DNA of 37,072 nt from Rhizobium phaseoli (GCF_010668805.1 NZ_WUFT01000033.1:1-37072); one strand, 5' to 3'; positions 1-8,901 are shown, numbered from the stretch's first letter. The notes: generated from the sequence alone by a model not told the origin. Made by a program: numbers and translations.

Positions 1-233
1 ATCCTGATGGTGCCGACCGCAAGGCGCGCTCGCTGACCGAGGACGATTGCCTGATCGAGGTGGTCGAACCGGCCGGCTCCGACACCTTCGCCGTCACCAA
101 GCTCGGCGGCAAATCCGTCGTCGCCCGCCTGCGCGCCGATGCCGGCATCGCTCCAGGACAGACAACACGCCTTGCCTTCAATCTCGACAAGGCCGTGTTC
201 TTCGATCCGCACAGCCAGGTGCGGATCGGGTGA
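1..233 (+). CDS. ABC transporter ATP-binding protein, C-terminal fragment (TOBE region)
   Basis: The window opens inside this gene; the readable frame starts at base 3 and ends with TGA at 231-233. The roughly 76 visible residues look like the C-terminal TOBE/OB-fold part of a MalK/UgpC-type sugar ABC ATPase, including the short ending FFDPHSQVRIG typical of that family. The Walker and signature motifs would lie upstream, so they cannot be checked. In the complete protein this subunit would hydrolyse ATP at the inner membrane to drive import of a carbohydrate. It sits 15 bp before the GMC oxidoreductase, so it is probably the last transport gene of a catabolic operon whose enzymes follow. Family assignment rests on the tail only. 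Confidence 0.7.
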   Translation, partial: PDGADRKARSLTEDDCLIEVVEPAGSDTFAVTKLGGKSVVARLRADAGIAPGQTTRLAFNLDKAVFFDPHSQVRIG

Positions 234-248
234 CGGCCAGGGGCTAAG

Positions 249-1787
249 ATGAGCAGTTCACCAGACATCGTCATCATCGGTTCAGGCGTCGGCGGCTCCA
301 CCGTCGCCGCCGGCCTCGCCGCGACCGGCGCGGAGATATTGATCCTCGAAGCCGGCGATCACATTGCCGATCTTCCGGTCAATCGTGACCAGCGAGCGAT
401 CTTCCAGCGGGGGCATTTCCGACCGAAGGAAACCTGGTACGAGGCGAACGGCAAGGGTTTCAATCCCGGCAACTATTACAATGTCGGCGGCAATTCGAAG
501 TTCTACGGCGCCGTCCTGTCGCGCTACCGCAAAGAGGATTTCGGCGTGATCGAGCACCGCGAGGGTGTGTCGCCGGCCTGGCCGTTTGCCTATGAGGAAC
601 TGGAGCCGTGGTACGCTAAGGCGGAGCGGATGTACCAGGTTCGCGGCAGCCTGGGCGAAGATCCTACCGAGCCTTATCACTCGACTGCTTACGGCTACCC
701 GCCCGTGCCGGACGAGGCGCCGATCGCCGACATCAGGGCGCGCCTCAAGGAAAAAGGCCTGCACCCGTTTTCCCTGCCGCTCGGCCTCGACCTCGACGCC
801 TGGCTATCCAAGGCGCGGACGCCCTGGGATGCACATCCGAATGCACGCGACGGCAAAATGGACGCCGAGACCGCAGCCCTTGCGGCGGCGCTGAAGCATG
901 AGAACGTTCGACTCGAAACCAATGCGCGCGTCACGAGGCTCGACACAGGGGCGGGGAGTCGGATCGACCGGGTCACCTATGTCAGGAACGGCGAGGCGCT
1001 GACGGTTTTGCCTGCGATGGTGATCCTTTCGGCCGGCGCGGTCCAGTCGTCGGTGCTTCTGCTGCGCTCGAAAAACGACCGCTTCCCAAGAGGCCTGGCG
1101 AACTCCTCCGACCAGGTAGGCCGCAATTTCATGAACCACAACGCCTCCGCCGTCATCGGCGTCTCGCCACGGTTCCGGAACACCGCGATCTACCAGAAGA
1201 CCTTTGCCTTCAACGACTTCTATCTCTCCGACGGGGAGGGTGGCCCGCCGCTCGGAAACGTGCAGCTGCTGGGCCGCATCTCCGAAAAAGTTCTGAAGGG
1301 CTCTCTGCCGCAGGCGCCGGAATGGCTCCTGCGTTTCATCACCAACCATGCCATCGACTTCTATGCGATGAGCGAGGACGTTCCCAATCCGGAAAGCCGC
1401 GTCATCGTCGATGGAGATCGGATCATTCTCCAGTGGCAGCGAACCAACTGGTACGCGCATCTCGCACTTGTCGCCAGGCTGAAGGCGATCCTGAAGTCGA
1501 TCGGATTTCCGATCGTGCTGTCGCGGCCCTTCGACAAGCGCACGCCCTCCCATCAGTGCGGAACGGTCCGCATCGGCAACGACCCTGCGACAGCGCCGCT
1601 GGACCCGTACTGCCGTTCCTATGATCACGAAAACCTCTTCGTCGTCGACGCCGGCTTCTTGCCCACGTCGGCTGCCGTCAATCCCGCGCTCACCGTCGCC
1701 AGCCAGGCGCTCAGAGTTGCCGATCACATCGCGTCGAAGGACCTGCAGGCAAAAGCAGATCCATTGGCACGTGCCGGGTTCAAATAG
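249..1787 (+). CDS. GMC family FAD-dependent oxidoreductase (first of two)
   Basis: A 512-residue flavoenzyme of the glucose-methanol-choline family. The N-terminus carries the Rossmann FAD motif GSGVGGS (about residues 11-17) and an acidic residue ending the second strand (ILEAGD). The C-terminal half has the family's catalytic region: a His in SHQCGT (about residue 434) and an Asn in AVNPALT (about 477). Such enzymes oxidise an alcohol or sugar hydroxyl and pass electrons to FAD and then to a quinone, cytochrome or oxygen; the substrate cannot be read from sequence. No signal peptide is visible. The ATG at 249 follows a GGGGC stretch. A second GMC gene follows after 9 bp, so the two are probably cotranscribed behind the ABC transporter. 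Confidence 0.85.
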   Translation: MSSSPDIVIIGSGVGGSTVAAGLAATGAEILILEAGDHIADLPVNRDQRAIFQRGHFRPKETWYEANGKGFNPGNYYNVGGNSKFYGAVLSRYRKEDFGVIEHREGVSPAWPFAYEELEPWYAKAERMYQVRGSLGEDPTEPYHSTAYGYPPVPDEAPIADIRARLKEKGLHPFSLPLGLDLDAWLSKARTPWDAHPNARDGKMDAETAALAAALKHENVRLETNARVTRLDTGAGSRIDRVTYVRNGEALTVLPAMVILSAGAVQSSVLLLRSKNDRFPRGLANSSDQVGRNFMNHNASAVIGVSPRFRNTAIYQKTFAFNDFYLSDGEGGPPLGNVQLLGRISEKVLKGSLPQAPEWLLRFITNHAIDFYAMSEDVPNPESRVIVDGDRIILQWQRTNWYAHLALVARLKAILKSIGFPIVLSRPFDKRTPSHQCGTVRIGNDPATAPLDPYCRSYDHENLFVVDAGFLPTSAAVNPALTVASQALRVADHIASKDLQAKADPLARAGFK

Positions 1788-1796
1788 GACAGTAAA

Positions 1797-3452
1797 ATGG
1801 GATTCGATTATATCATCACCGGTGCCGGTCCTGCAGGCTGCGTCTTGGCAAGCCGGCTCAGCGAAGATCCCGATGTCAAGGTGCTGCTTCTCGAAGCCGG
1901 CGGAGGCGACTGGAATCCTCTCTTTCACATGCCGGCCGGCTTCGCCAAGATGACCAAAGGTGTCGCCAGCTGGGGCTGGGAAACCGTCCCCCAGAAGCAC
2001 ATGAAGGGCCGGGTGCTGCGCTATACCCAGGCGAAGGTCATCGGTGGCGGCTCATCGATCAACGCACAGCTCTATACGCGCGGAAACGCTGCGGACTATG
2101 ATCTTTGGGCGAGTGAAGACGGCTGCGAGGGCTGGGACTATCGCTCGATCCTGCCCTATTTCAAACGCGCCGAGGACAATCAGCGCTTCGCCGACGACTA
2201 CCACGCCTATGGCGGCCCGCTGGGTGTGTCGATGCCGGCAGCACCCCTGCCGATCTGTGACGCCTATATTCGCGCCGGGCAGGAGCTCGGCATTCCCTAT
2301 AATTACGATTTTAACGGCCGCCAGCAGGCGGGCGTCGGATTTTACCAGCTCACCCAGCGCGATCGCCGCCGGTCATCTGCTTCGCTGGCTTACCTCTCGC
2401 CGATCAAGGATCGGAAGAACCTGACGGTCAGGACGGGCGCGCGCGTCGCGCGGATCATCGTCGAGGGAACGCGAGCGACAGGCGTCGAGATCGCCACCGC
2501 GCGCGGCTCGGAAATCGTCCGCGCCGAGCGCGAAGTGCTGATCTCGTCCGGCGCGATCGGATCGCCGAAGCTGCTTCTGCAGTCCGGCATCGGCCCGGCC
2601 GATCATCTGAAATCGGTGGGCGTCAAGGTCAACCACGATCTGCCCGGCGTCGGCGGCAATCTTCAGGATCACCTCGACCTTTTCGTCATCGCCGAATGCA
2701 CCGGCGATCACACCTATGACGGCGTCGCAAAGCTTCACCGCACGCTTTGGGCCGGTCTGCAATATGTCCTGTTCCGCAGCGGTCCGGTCGCCTCGTCGCT
2801 CTTCGAGACCGGCGGCTTCTGGTATGCCGATCCCGACGCCCGGTCTCCCGATATTCAGTTCCACCTCGGTTTGGGTTCGGGCATCGAAGCAGGCGTCGAG
2901 CGGCTCAAGAACGCCGGCGTGACGCTCAATTCCGCCTATCTGCATCCACGCTCGCGCGGGACGGTGCGTCTCTCATCCGCCGATCCGGCTGCCGCTCCCC
3001 TGATCGACCCCAACTACTGGTCCGATCCTCACGACAGGACGATGTCCCTGGAGGGGCTCAAGCTCGCCCGCGAGATCATGCAGCAGGCGGCGCTGAAGCC
3101 CTTTGTCATGGCCGAAAGGCTTCCCGGGCCTAAGGTCATGACCGACGAGCAGCTCTTCGACTACGGCTGCGCCAACGCCAAGACCGACCATCATCCTGTG
3201 GGCACCTGCAAGATGGGAACGGGGCCGGATGCGGTCGTCGGGCTCGATCTCAAGGTCCATGGCCTTGAAGGTCTTCGCGTCTGCGATTCCTCGGTTATGC
3301 CGCGCGTGCCGTCCTGCAATACCAACGCGCCGACGATCATGGTCGGGGAAAAAGGATCGGACCTCATCCGGGGCCTGCCGGCGCTGCCGTCGGCGATCTT
3401 CGCCTACGAACGCAACGACACTAGGCCTCGGGCCCGCGCCGAAATCCGCTAA
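1797..3452 (+). CDS. GMC family oxidoreductase, choline-dehydrogenase-like (second of two)
   Basis: A 551-residue GMC flavoprotein closer to the choline/alcohol dehydrogenase branch than its neighbour. It starts with the FAD motif GAGPAGCVLASRL (about residues 8-20) and keeps the second signature GGGSSINAQLYTRG (about 83-96). The active-site His is in DHHPVGTC (about 464) and the Asn in CNTNAPTIM (about 509). It probably oxidises a primary alcohol or polyol to the aldehyde or keto form. The start ATG at 1797 has only a weak upstream purine stretch (AGGACAG), which fits translation following on from the preceding gene. Having two divergent GMC proteins side by side suggests consecutive oxidations or a broad substrate range; true betaine synthesis is unlikely because no betaine aldehyde dehydrogenase is adjacent. 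Confidence 0.87.
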   Translation: MGFDYIITGAGPAGCVLASRLSEDPDVKVLLLEAGGGDWNPLFHMPAGFAKMTKGVASWGWETVPQKHMKGRVLRYTQAKVIGGGSSINAQLYTRGNAADYDLWASEDGCEGWDYRSILPYFKRAEDNQRFADDYHAYGGPLGVSMPAAPLPICDAYIRAGQELGIPYNYDFNGRQQAGVGFYQLTQRDRRRSSASLAYLSPIKDRKNLTVRTGARVARIIVEGTRATGVEIATARGSEIVRAEREVLISSGAIGSPKLLLQSGIGPADHLKSVGVKVNHDLPGVGGNLQDHLDLFVIAECTGDHTYDGVAKLHRTLWAGLQYVLFRSGPVASSLFETGGFWYADPDARSPDIQFHLGLGSGIEAGVERLKNAGVTLNSAYLHPRSRGTVRLSSADPAAAPLIDPNYWSDPHDRTMSLEGLKLAREIMQQAALKPFVMAERLPGPKVMTDEQLFDYGCANAKTDHHPVGTCKMGTGPDAVVGLDLKVHGLEGLRVCDSSVMPRVPSCNTNAPTIMVGEKGSDLIRGLPALPSAIFAYERNDTRPRARAEIR

Positions 3453-3464
3453 GGAGTAACGACC

Positions 3465-4634
3465 ATGTCTGAAGTGAGAGTTGCAGTGCTTGGTGCCTCG
3501 GGCTGGATGGGCAAGGTCCACACGATGGCCTATCAGACCTTTGCGCATTTCTTCGGCGTCTCGGACGGGACAGCGCGGATCGTGGTGCTGGTCGACCGCA
3601 ACCCTGACGCAGCCGAGGATATTGCCAACAGGGCGCCAGGCGCCAGGATCTATCAGGACTGGAAACTGGCGGTCGCCGATCCCGAAGTCGATCTGATCGA
3701 TATCTGCCTGCCTGACCACCTCCATTATCCGGTGGCCAAGGCGGCCTTGCTGGCCGGCAAGCATGTCTATTGCGAAAAGCCACTGGCCAACACCGCCGAC
3801 GAGGCGCGGGAACTGGCCGAGATCGCCAGGGAAAAGGGTGTGATCACCCGTGTCGGACACGCCTTTCCTCGAAACCCTGTCCACGATCTGGCGAAAGACA
3901 TCATTCAATCCGGCGAAATCGGCGAGATCAAGCTGTTCCGCGGCTGCCAGCACGTCGACATGTTTGGCGATCCGAACGCGCCCTTCATGTGGCGCGCCGA
4001 TGGAAAGCTGGCGCCGACCGGGATCGTCGGCGACACCGGCTCGCACATCTTCAGTTTCATGGATTTCCTGGTCGGCCGTGTCAGTTCCCTGATCGCCGAC
4101 AATCTGATCGTCACGCCACGCCGGCCCGTCGTCGAGGGGCTTGCCTATGGCGAGCAGGTGAAACTGTCAGGCAACGAGGCCTGGGCTGATGTCACGAACC
4201 CCGACGCGACCAACCTTTTGTGCCGGTTTGCCAACGGCGCCGGCGGGATCGTCGATTTCAGCCGGGTCGCGACCGGCCGCAAGTTCATGCAGACCTACGA
4301 GGTCTACGGAACGAAAGGCAGCCTCGCCTATACCTATGACGAGATAAACCGGCTGCGCTTCTACTCCAACGACGACCGGACGGGGCGGCGCGGCTTCCGG
4401 GAGATCGACGTCGGTCCTGAAAATCCCACCTTCAGGGCTTTCCTCCCTCTGCCCAATTTCGGCCTGGGCTACAATGAAAGCAAAATCATCGAGGTGGCCG
4501 AGGTGGTCCGCTCGATCGTTGCAAACAGGCCGATGTGGCCGACATTCGATACGGGCCACCACATCTGTCAGATCGTCGATGCGTGCATGGAGTCCTCCCG
4601 GCAGAAGCGCTGGGTCGACATCCCGTTGGGCTGA
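3465..4634 (+). CDS. Gfo/Idh/MocA family oxidoreductase
   Basis: A 389-residue NAD(P)-dependent dehydrogenase of the glucose-fructose oxidoreductase/inositol dehydrogenase family. The N-terminal Rossmann fold shows VLGASGWMGKVH (about residues 8-19); the family motif CEKPLA is at about 102-107, and the GDTGSH segment near 190 holds the expected active-site acidic residue and histidine. A good ribosome binding site (AAGGAG) precedes the ATG. These enzymes oxidise or epimerise sugars and cyclitols such as myo-inositol or rhizopine derivatives. Lying between GMC and FAD enzymes in one tight operon, it is probably one step in breakdown of the imported polyol. The substrate is not determined. Confidence 0.87.
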   Translation: MSEVRVAVLGASGWMGKVHTMAYQTFAHFFGVSDGTARIVVLVDRNPDAAEDIANRAPGARIYQDWKLAVADPEVDLIDICLPDHLHYPVAKAALLAGKHVYCEKPLANTADEARELAEIAREKGVITRVGHAFPRNPVHDLAKDIIQSGEIGEIKLFRGCQHVDMFGDPNAPFMWRADGKLAPTGIVGDTGSHIFSFMDFLVGRVSSLIADNLIVTPRRPVVEGLAYGEQVKLSGNEAWADVTNPDATNLLCRFANGAGGIVDFSRVATGRKFMQTYEVYGTKGSLAYTYDEINRLRFYSNDDRTGRRGFREIDVGPENPTFRAFLPLPNFGLGYNESKIIEVAEVVRSIVANRPMWPTFDTGHHICQIVDACMESSRQKRWVDIPLG

Positions 4635-4639
4635 CGTCA

Positions 4640-6724
4640 ATGACCAGAGCTGTTCCGCAGGAAATTCTTGACGCACTGACCGATGTCGACATGCCGCGCC
4701 TTCCACCGGAGGCTTCCGCTTCGGAGGCGGTCCGGCTGGCCGGCGTCGAGCTGCCGATCTACCGAGCCGGCTGCGTCGTCGTCGGATCCGGTGCTGCAGG
4801 TCTGCGTGCGGCGGTGGAAATGAAGCGGCGCGGTGACGACGTCGTCATCATGAGCCAAAGCGCCTGGGGCGGAACCTCTGCCTGCTCGGGATCGGACAAG
4901 CAGACCCTTCATACCGCAAACACGGCGGATCAGGGCGACAATTACAAGGCGATGGCCCGCGCCATCCGCGGCGGCGGCGCAATGGACGAGGACACGGCCT
5001 ATGTCGAGGCTGTCGGCTCGTCCCGGATGATGGCGTCGCTGCAGTTTTTAGGCCTGCCGCTGCCGCAGGACCCGCTCGGGGGCACGCTGAGATATCAGAC
5101 CGATCACGACGAGGTCGGCCGTGCCACCAGTTGCGGACCGCGCACCTCGCGCCTGATGGTCAAGGTGCTGGCCGAGGAGGCGATCCGGCTCGACGTGCCG
5201 TTCTATAACCAGACCACCGCCGTCAAAATCCTCACCGAAGGCGAAGGGGCGGACCGCCACGTCGTCGGCATACTGGCCATGCGCGCCAGTGACCGCACAG
5301 AGCAGAACCCGCTCGGCATTGCGTTGTTCGTCAGTGGAGTGATCGTGCTGGCGGCCGGCGGGCCGGGCGAGCTCTATCGCGACAGCGTTTATCCCAACGG
5401 CTGTTTCGGTTCTCTCGGATTGGCGCTCGAGGCAGGTGTCGAACTCGTCAACCTCACAGAGAGCCAGTTCGGCATCGGAACGCGCCGGGAAGGATTTCCG
5501 TGGAATCTGTCGGGCACCTACGTCCAGGCAATCCCGCATATCTACTCGGTCGATACAGAAGGCGCCGAGCACCACTTCCTGGCACAATTTTACCGGACGA
5601 CGCAAGAGCTGGCGTCGAACGTCTTCCGCAAGGGCTATCAGTGGCCATTCCACGCGACGCGCATGCTGGATTTCGGCTCGAGCCTGGTGGATCTCGCCAT
5701 ATCAAGCGAAACCGCCGCAGGGCGGCGTGTCTTCATGGACTTCAATCGCAATCCCCTGCCGGTACCTGGCGATCTGCCATTCAGCCTGGAAAGGCTGGAT
5801 GAAGACGTCCGCCTCTATCTCGGCAAGGCCGGCGCCGGCCAGGACATGCCGATCGATCGGTTGAAGCACATGAACCCGCTCGCGATCGAGCTCTACCGCC
5901 GCTGCAAGGTCGATATCGCCGCTGAGCCGTTGGAATTCGCTGTCAACAACCAGCACATGAATGGCGGCATCATGGTCGACACCTGGGGTCGCAGCAATCT
6001 TGCCGGCTGTTATGCTGTCGGAGAAGCGGCGGGTACCCATGGGGTGACGAGGCCGGGAGGAGCAGCGCTCAATGCCGGGCAAGTCTTCGGCATCCGGGTG
6101 GCAGAGCACATCGGCGCAAGCGGCAGGGCGAAGCGGCTCGCCACGGCGGATTTATCAGGTATCGCAGCGCCAGGCGTCACCGATCTGCTTTCCGCTCTTC
6201 GGACTGAAAGCCCGCTCACCGTCAAATCGATCCGCTCGGCAGTGCAGGCCCGAATGAGCGAAAAGGCCGGCATCATCTGCGATGAGCAGAGCGTTGGCCA
6301 GGCCATGATCGAAGCCCGGAAGCTGAATGCTGACATTCGCGCTGATGGCGTCGCCTACGGTCGCGCAGCCGAGGCGGTGCGTGGCGTGCAATGGCGGCAT
6401 ATGGCGCTGGCCTCCGAAGCGGTGCTCAGCGCGCTTGATTTCTTCATTCGCAACGGAGGCGGCAGCCGCGGCGCGCGCGCGATATGCGATCCGGAAGGCG
6501 AATCCCTTCCGCATGCAAGTGCCGGTGCATTGGAGCAATATCGCTTCCGAAGGGAACGCGAAGGGGACCGGAACGAGCAGATCGTCGTTCGGCTGGAGGG
6601 GGATGAGATCAGGCTTTCGACACGTGCGAACCGCACCCTGGACGAAGACGCCAGATCTTTCTTCGAGCGAGACTGGCCAGCTTGGCTGACAGGCCGCATC
6701 TACGATCTTGGCGTCGACGCATAA
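4640..6724 (+). CDS. FAD-binding dehydrogenase, fumarate-reductase/aspartate-oxidase-like
   Basis: A 694-residue flavoprotein of the succinate dehydrogenase/fumarate reductase flavoprotein superfamily. The FAD motif VVVGSGAAGLRAA lies near residue 45, followed by a GGTSACSGS loop typical of the covalent or dinucleotide flavin site. Near residue 435 the conserved NQHMNGGI and about 25 residues later AVGEAAGTHG form the FAD-closing region. I chose ATG 4640 because it lies 5 bp after the Gfo/Idh stop; the open frame extends upstream into that gene (to 4535), but the upstream residues look like its shadow. No heme or iron-sulfur partner is encoded nearby, so it is probably a soluble FAD enzyme rather than a respiratory complex. 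It is the last gene of the operon, converging on exonuclease III. Confidence 0.83.
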   Translation: MTRAVPQEILDALTDVDMPRLPPEASASEAVRLAGVELPIYRAGCVVVGSGAAGLRAAVEMKRRGDDVVIMSQSAWGGTSACSGSDKQTLHTANTADQGDNYKAMARAIRGGGAMDEDTAYVEAVGSSRMMASLQFLGLPLPQDPLGGTLRYQTDHDEVGRATSCGPRTSRLMVKVLAEEAIRLDVPFYNQTTAVKILTEGEGADRHVVGILAMRASDRTEQNPLGIALFVSGVIVLAAGGPGELYRDSVYPNGCFGSLGLALEAGVELVNLTESQFGIGTRREGFPWNLSGTYVQAIPHIYSVDTEGAEHHFLAQFYRTTQELASNVFRKGYQWPFHATRMLDFGSSLVDLAISSETAAGRRVFMDFNRNPLPVPGDLPFSLERLDEDVRLYLGKAGAGQDMPIDRLKHMNPLAIELYRRCKVDIAAEPLEFAVNNQHMNGGIMVDTWGRSNLAGCYAVGEAAGTHGVTRPGGAALNAGQVFGIRVAEHIGASGRAKRLATADLSGIAAPGVTDLLSALRTESPLTVKSIRSAVQARMSEKAGIICDEQSVGQAMIEARKLNADIRADGVAYGRAAEAVRGVQWRHMALASEAVLSALDFFIRNGGGSRGARAICDPEGESLPHASAGALEQYRFRREREGDRNEQIVVRLEGDEIRLSTRANRTLDEDARSFFERDWPAWLTGRIYDLGVDA

Positions 6725-6770
6725 GGAATTTGTAGGTTCCCTGCCTCCCTGCGATCGACGGAATCTCGGC

Positions 6771-7562
6771 TCACACGGCTTCGGCTGCGAAAACATCGAG
6801 CTCGATCATGACCGGCGCGTGATCGCTGGTATGCTCCCAGCCTCGCGGTTTTCTGCGGACTGTCGCCGATCGCAGCCAGGGTACGACCGCCGGGCTAAGC
6901 AGGAAGTGGTCGATCCGCAGCCCCGCGTCGCGTTCGAAGCTATTCCGCCAGTATTTCCAGAAGGTATAGATGCGCTCTTGCGGATGCAGATGCCTGACGG
7001 CGTCGGTCCAGCCCTGAGCGACCAGATTGCCATAAGCCTTTCTGACTTCGGGCCTGAAAAGGGCGTCGTCCAGCCAGCGTTCAGGTTTGTAGACGTCGAT
7101 CTCCGTCGGCATGACATTGAAGTCGCCGGCCAGGATCGACGGCACCTCGAGTTCGAGGAGTTCAGCGGCGTATTCGTGCAAGCGAAGGAACCAGCGGAGC
7201 TTGTAGTCGAATTTGACGCCGGGGAACGGATTGCCGTTCGGCAGATATAGGCATCCGATCACGACGCCGTCGATGACTGCTTCGATATAGCGGCTGTGGG
7301 TGTCATCAGGGTCCCCCGGAAGACCGCGCCGTGTCAGGATCGGCGTCTTGCCCTTTGCCAGGATGGCAACGCCGTTCCAGGATTTTTGTCCATGCCAGAC
7401 GGCGCCGTAGCCAGATCGTTCGATTTCCTCTAGCGGAAACTTGGCGTCGTCTGTCTTCAGTTCCTGGAGGCAGACGACATCAGGGGCATCCTCCTTCAAC
7501 CAGCGCAAGAGGACGGGCAGCCGGCCATTGATCCCGTTGACGTTGTAGGTCGCGATCTTCAC
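6771..7562 (-). CDS. xth: Exodeoxyribonuclease III (AP endonuclease)
   Basis: A 263-residue protein of the ExoIII/APE1 endonuclease-exonuclease-phosphatase family, the usual length. Visible catalytic features are N7 in TYNVNG, E34 in CLQELK, the GDFN segment near residue 121 that supplies the Asp/Asn pair, and SDHAPV near the C-terminus with the catalytic His. It cuts DNA 5' of abasic sites and removes damaged 3' ends in base-excision repair. It starts 15 bp downstream of the DUF883-like gene on the same strand, so the two probably form an operon read from the EcfG-type promoter at 8104-8128, which would place this repair enzyme in the stress response. Rhizobia carry several xth paralogues, so the exact number is uncertain. 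Confidence 0.9.
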   Translation of the reverse strand: MKIATYNVNGINGRLPVLLRWLKEDAPDVVCLQELKTDDAKFPLEEIERSGYGAVWHGQKSWNGVAILAKGKTPILTRRGLPGDPDDTHSRYIEAVIDGVVIGCLYLPNGNPFPGVKFDYKLRWFLRLHEYAAELLELEVPSILAGDFNVMPTEIDVYKPERWLDDALFRPEVRKAYGNLVAQGWTDAVRHLHPQERIYTFWKYWRNSFERDAGLRIDHFLLSPAVVPWLRSATVRRKPRGWEHTSDHAPVMIELDVFAAEAV

Positions 7563-7577
7563 AGGACTGCCGGCCCC

Positions 7578-8072
7578 TCAACGCGTTGCTCCGAAAACGA
7601 ACGCGATGGCGGCGACGATCGCGACGGATGTCAGCGGCTGCCGGCGTATCCGATCCTCGATCTCGTTGACGAAACTGCTTGCTTCCGCCTTTGCCAGACG
7701 CGCGGATCCTGAAGCCAGCTCCGAAGCAGTTTCCGCCACACGACCGGCTTCTCTCTGAAGCGCCCGCATTTCGCCTCGATCGGCATCGAAGCCCGCGGAC
7801 GAGCCGATTTCGCCGGTCGAGCGCAGCGCCTGATCGACGAACGGAAACGCTTCGTCGAGCCTGGTGGGATCTGGCTCTCGTTTCACCCGCTCAGCCGCCT
7901 CGACATCGCTGCGCCCGGCAGGGATCGAGGTGTGGGTGGCCGATACCGGGTCAGAGGCCGGAAAGGTGCCTTCGATACCTCTGTCGAGCTCGCCCTTTCG
8001 GGCCTGCTGCCGCTGCTCTGCCTGTTCTTTTCGCATGGACTGGACTGCGGGGGATTCGTTCGGGTTTGCCAT
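7578..8072 (-). CDS. DUF883/ElaB-like small stress protein with C-terminal membrane anchor
   Basis: A 164-residue protein. The first half is hydrophilic (about residues 8-35 rich in Gln, Arg, Glu) and contains GIEGTFPASDPVS, a segment I associate with small rhizobial stress proteins. Residues about 90-140 look amphipathic or coiled coil. The C-terminus has RIRRQPLTSVAIVAAIAFVFG, matching the pattern of DUF883/YqjD/ElaB proteins, where an arginine-rich segment and one membrane helix tether the protein to the inner membrane. I chose ATG 8072 because AGAGGA lies just upstream; an open frame reaching 8216 runs across the promoter and is unlikely to be translated. ElaB/YqjD proteins bind ribosomes or protect membranes in stationary phase, but that role is only analogy here. 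Confidence 0.75.
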   Translation of the reverse strand: MANPNESPAVQSMRKEQAEQRQQARKGELDRGIEGTFPASDPVSATHTSIPAGRSDVEAAERVKREPDPTRLDEAFPFVDQALRSTGEIGSSAGFDADRGEMRALQREAGRVAETASELASGSARLAKAEASSFVNEIEDRIRRQPLTSVAIVAAIAFVFGATR

Positions 8073-8103
8073 CACTGTGTCCTCTGTTGGTCTTCGACAA
8101 TCA

Positions 8104-8128
8104 AATCGGCGACGCGGAAAGAAGTTCC
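8104..8128 (-). promoter_or_regulatory. EcfG/RpoE2-type promoter of the DUF883-like gene and xth
   Basis: On the minus strand the sequence reads GGAAC (8128-8124), 18 bases, then TT (8105-8104). This matches the rhizobial general-stress sigma consensus GGAAC-N18/19-TT. Initiation would fall about 8-10 bases later, leaving a short leader that contains the AGAGGA ribosome binding site before ATG 8072. A perfect 12-bp palindrome, AAAATGCATTTT (8132-8143), lies 3 bp upstream of the -35 element and may be a separate binding site. Confidence 0.6.
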
Positions 8129-8262
8129 AGAAAAATGCATTTTCCCTCATGCGGCAACGCATCGACGAGGCGGCGAAGGTCAGGAAATGGCGCGCGGCGC
8201 AGCCCAGCGCTTGCAATAATCGTTCGCAATTTCTTGCTCGTGGGCTTGGTGATGGGTAAGCC

Positions 8263-8298
8263 GGACTAAAGTCCTGCCCGTTCTAGTACCTTAGGTCC
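8263..8298 (+). promoter_or_regulatory. Pair of GGAC/GTCC palindromic sites upstream of the Gly/Asn-rich protein gene
   Basis: GGACTAAAGTCC at 8263-8274 is a near-perfect 12-bp palindrome; a second, weaker site, TACCTTAGGTCC, is at 8287-8298, 24 bp further on. A GGAAC element (8316-8320) begins 17 bp after the second site, but no TT lies at the right spacing (the first TT is after 21 bases), so promoter type is unclear. The same palindrome recurs at 11335, 16539, 18792 and 20197. It is likely an operator of a shared regulator. Confidence 0.5.
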
Positions 8299-8385
8299 GG
8301 TTGCATTTGATCTTCGGAACAGCGAAATTGTCATGCGTCTATTACGCGTGGGAAACGGCGGAGAACGGACGAACGAGGCTACAGC

Positions 8386-8901
8386 ATGACTCTCTCGAAA
8401 CGCGACTTCCTGAGGTTGAGCGGCAGCGTGGCCGCAGCCTTCGTCGCTGCTGCATCGCCGGTGACATTGAACCTTGGCGGCTTGCTTCCCATTCTGGCGC
8501 TCGAATGCGCGCAGGCAAAGGATGGCAACAACGGCAATGGCGGCGGCAACGGCAATGGCAACGGGGGAGGAAATGGTAGCGGCGGCGGGAATGGCAACGG
8601 GGGAGGGAATGGCAACAACGGCAATGGTGGCGGCAACGGGAACGGCGGTTCCGGGAATAGCGCCGGTGGGAGCTCAAGCAATAGTGCGGGATCATCTTCC
8701 TCTGCCACAGGCACCTCTCAAGAATCGGGGGCGAGAGCGACCGAAGCTTCCGATGGTTCGATCGACGTCCGCCATACAAACGGCATCACCGAAACCCTGC
8801 GGAGTGGCCGTTACGTGATGAAGGACGGAAAAGGCAGGACGATCATAAGCCGGCAAGCGACCGCAAATGATGCCCGCCGGTTAGGCCGCTACCTTCGCTA
8901 G
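8386..8901 (+). CDS. Exported Gly/Asn-rich repeat protein
   Basis: A 171-residue protein of unknown function. The N-terminus (SKRDFLRLSGSVAAAFVAAAS) resembles a Tat signal with Lys-Arg in place of Arg-Arg, so export is likely. Residues about 45-98 are a low-complexity tract built almost wholly from Gly and Asn (GNGG and GNGN units). A small folded C-terminal module follows, with VRHTNGITETLRSGRY and DGKGRTIISRQATANDARR, a pattern of short beta hairpins. A similar Gly/Asn tract ends the FecR protein at 12385-13395. The tandem palindromes upstream and the two-component system 3' to it suggest regulated expression. Envelope or matrix structure is possible, not shown. Confidence 0.7.
   Translation: MTLSKRDFLRLSGSVAAAFVAAASPVTLNLGGLLPILALECAQAKDGNNGNGGGNGNGNGGGNGSGGGNGNGGGNGNNGNGGGNGNGGSGNSAGGSSSNSAGSSSSATGTSQESGARATEASDGSIDVRHTNGITETLRSGRYVMKDGKGRTIISRQATANDARRLGRYLR

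Noticed and set aside
804..2000. Long minus-strand open frame of about 398 codons
   Set aside because: Antisense to the two GMC genes, no ribosome binding site, protein-like features absent; typical high-GC shadow frame.
8520..8680. Short tandem repeats as a CRISPR array
   Set aside because: Repeats are in-frame Gly/Asn codons with no regular spacers.
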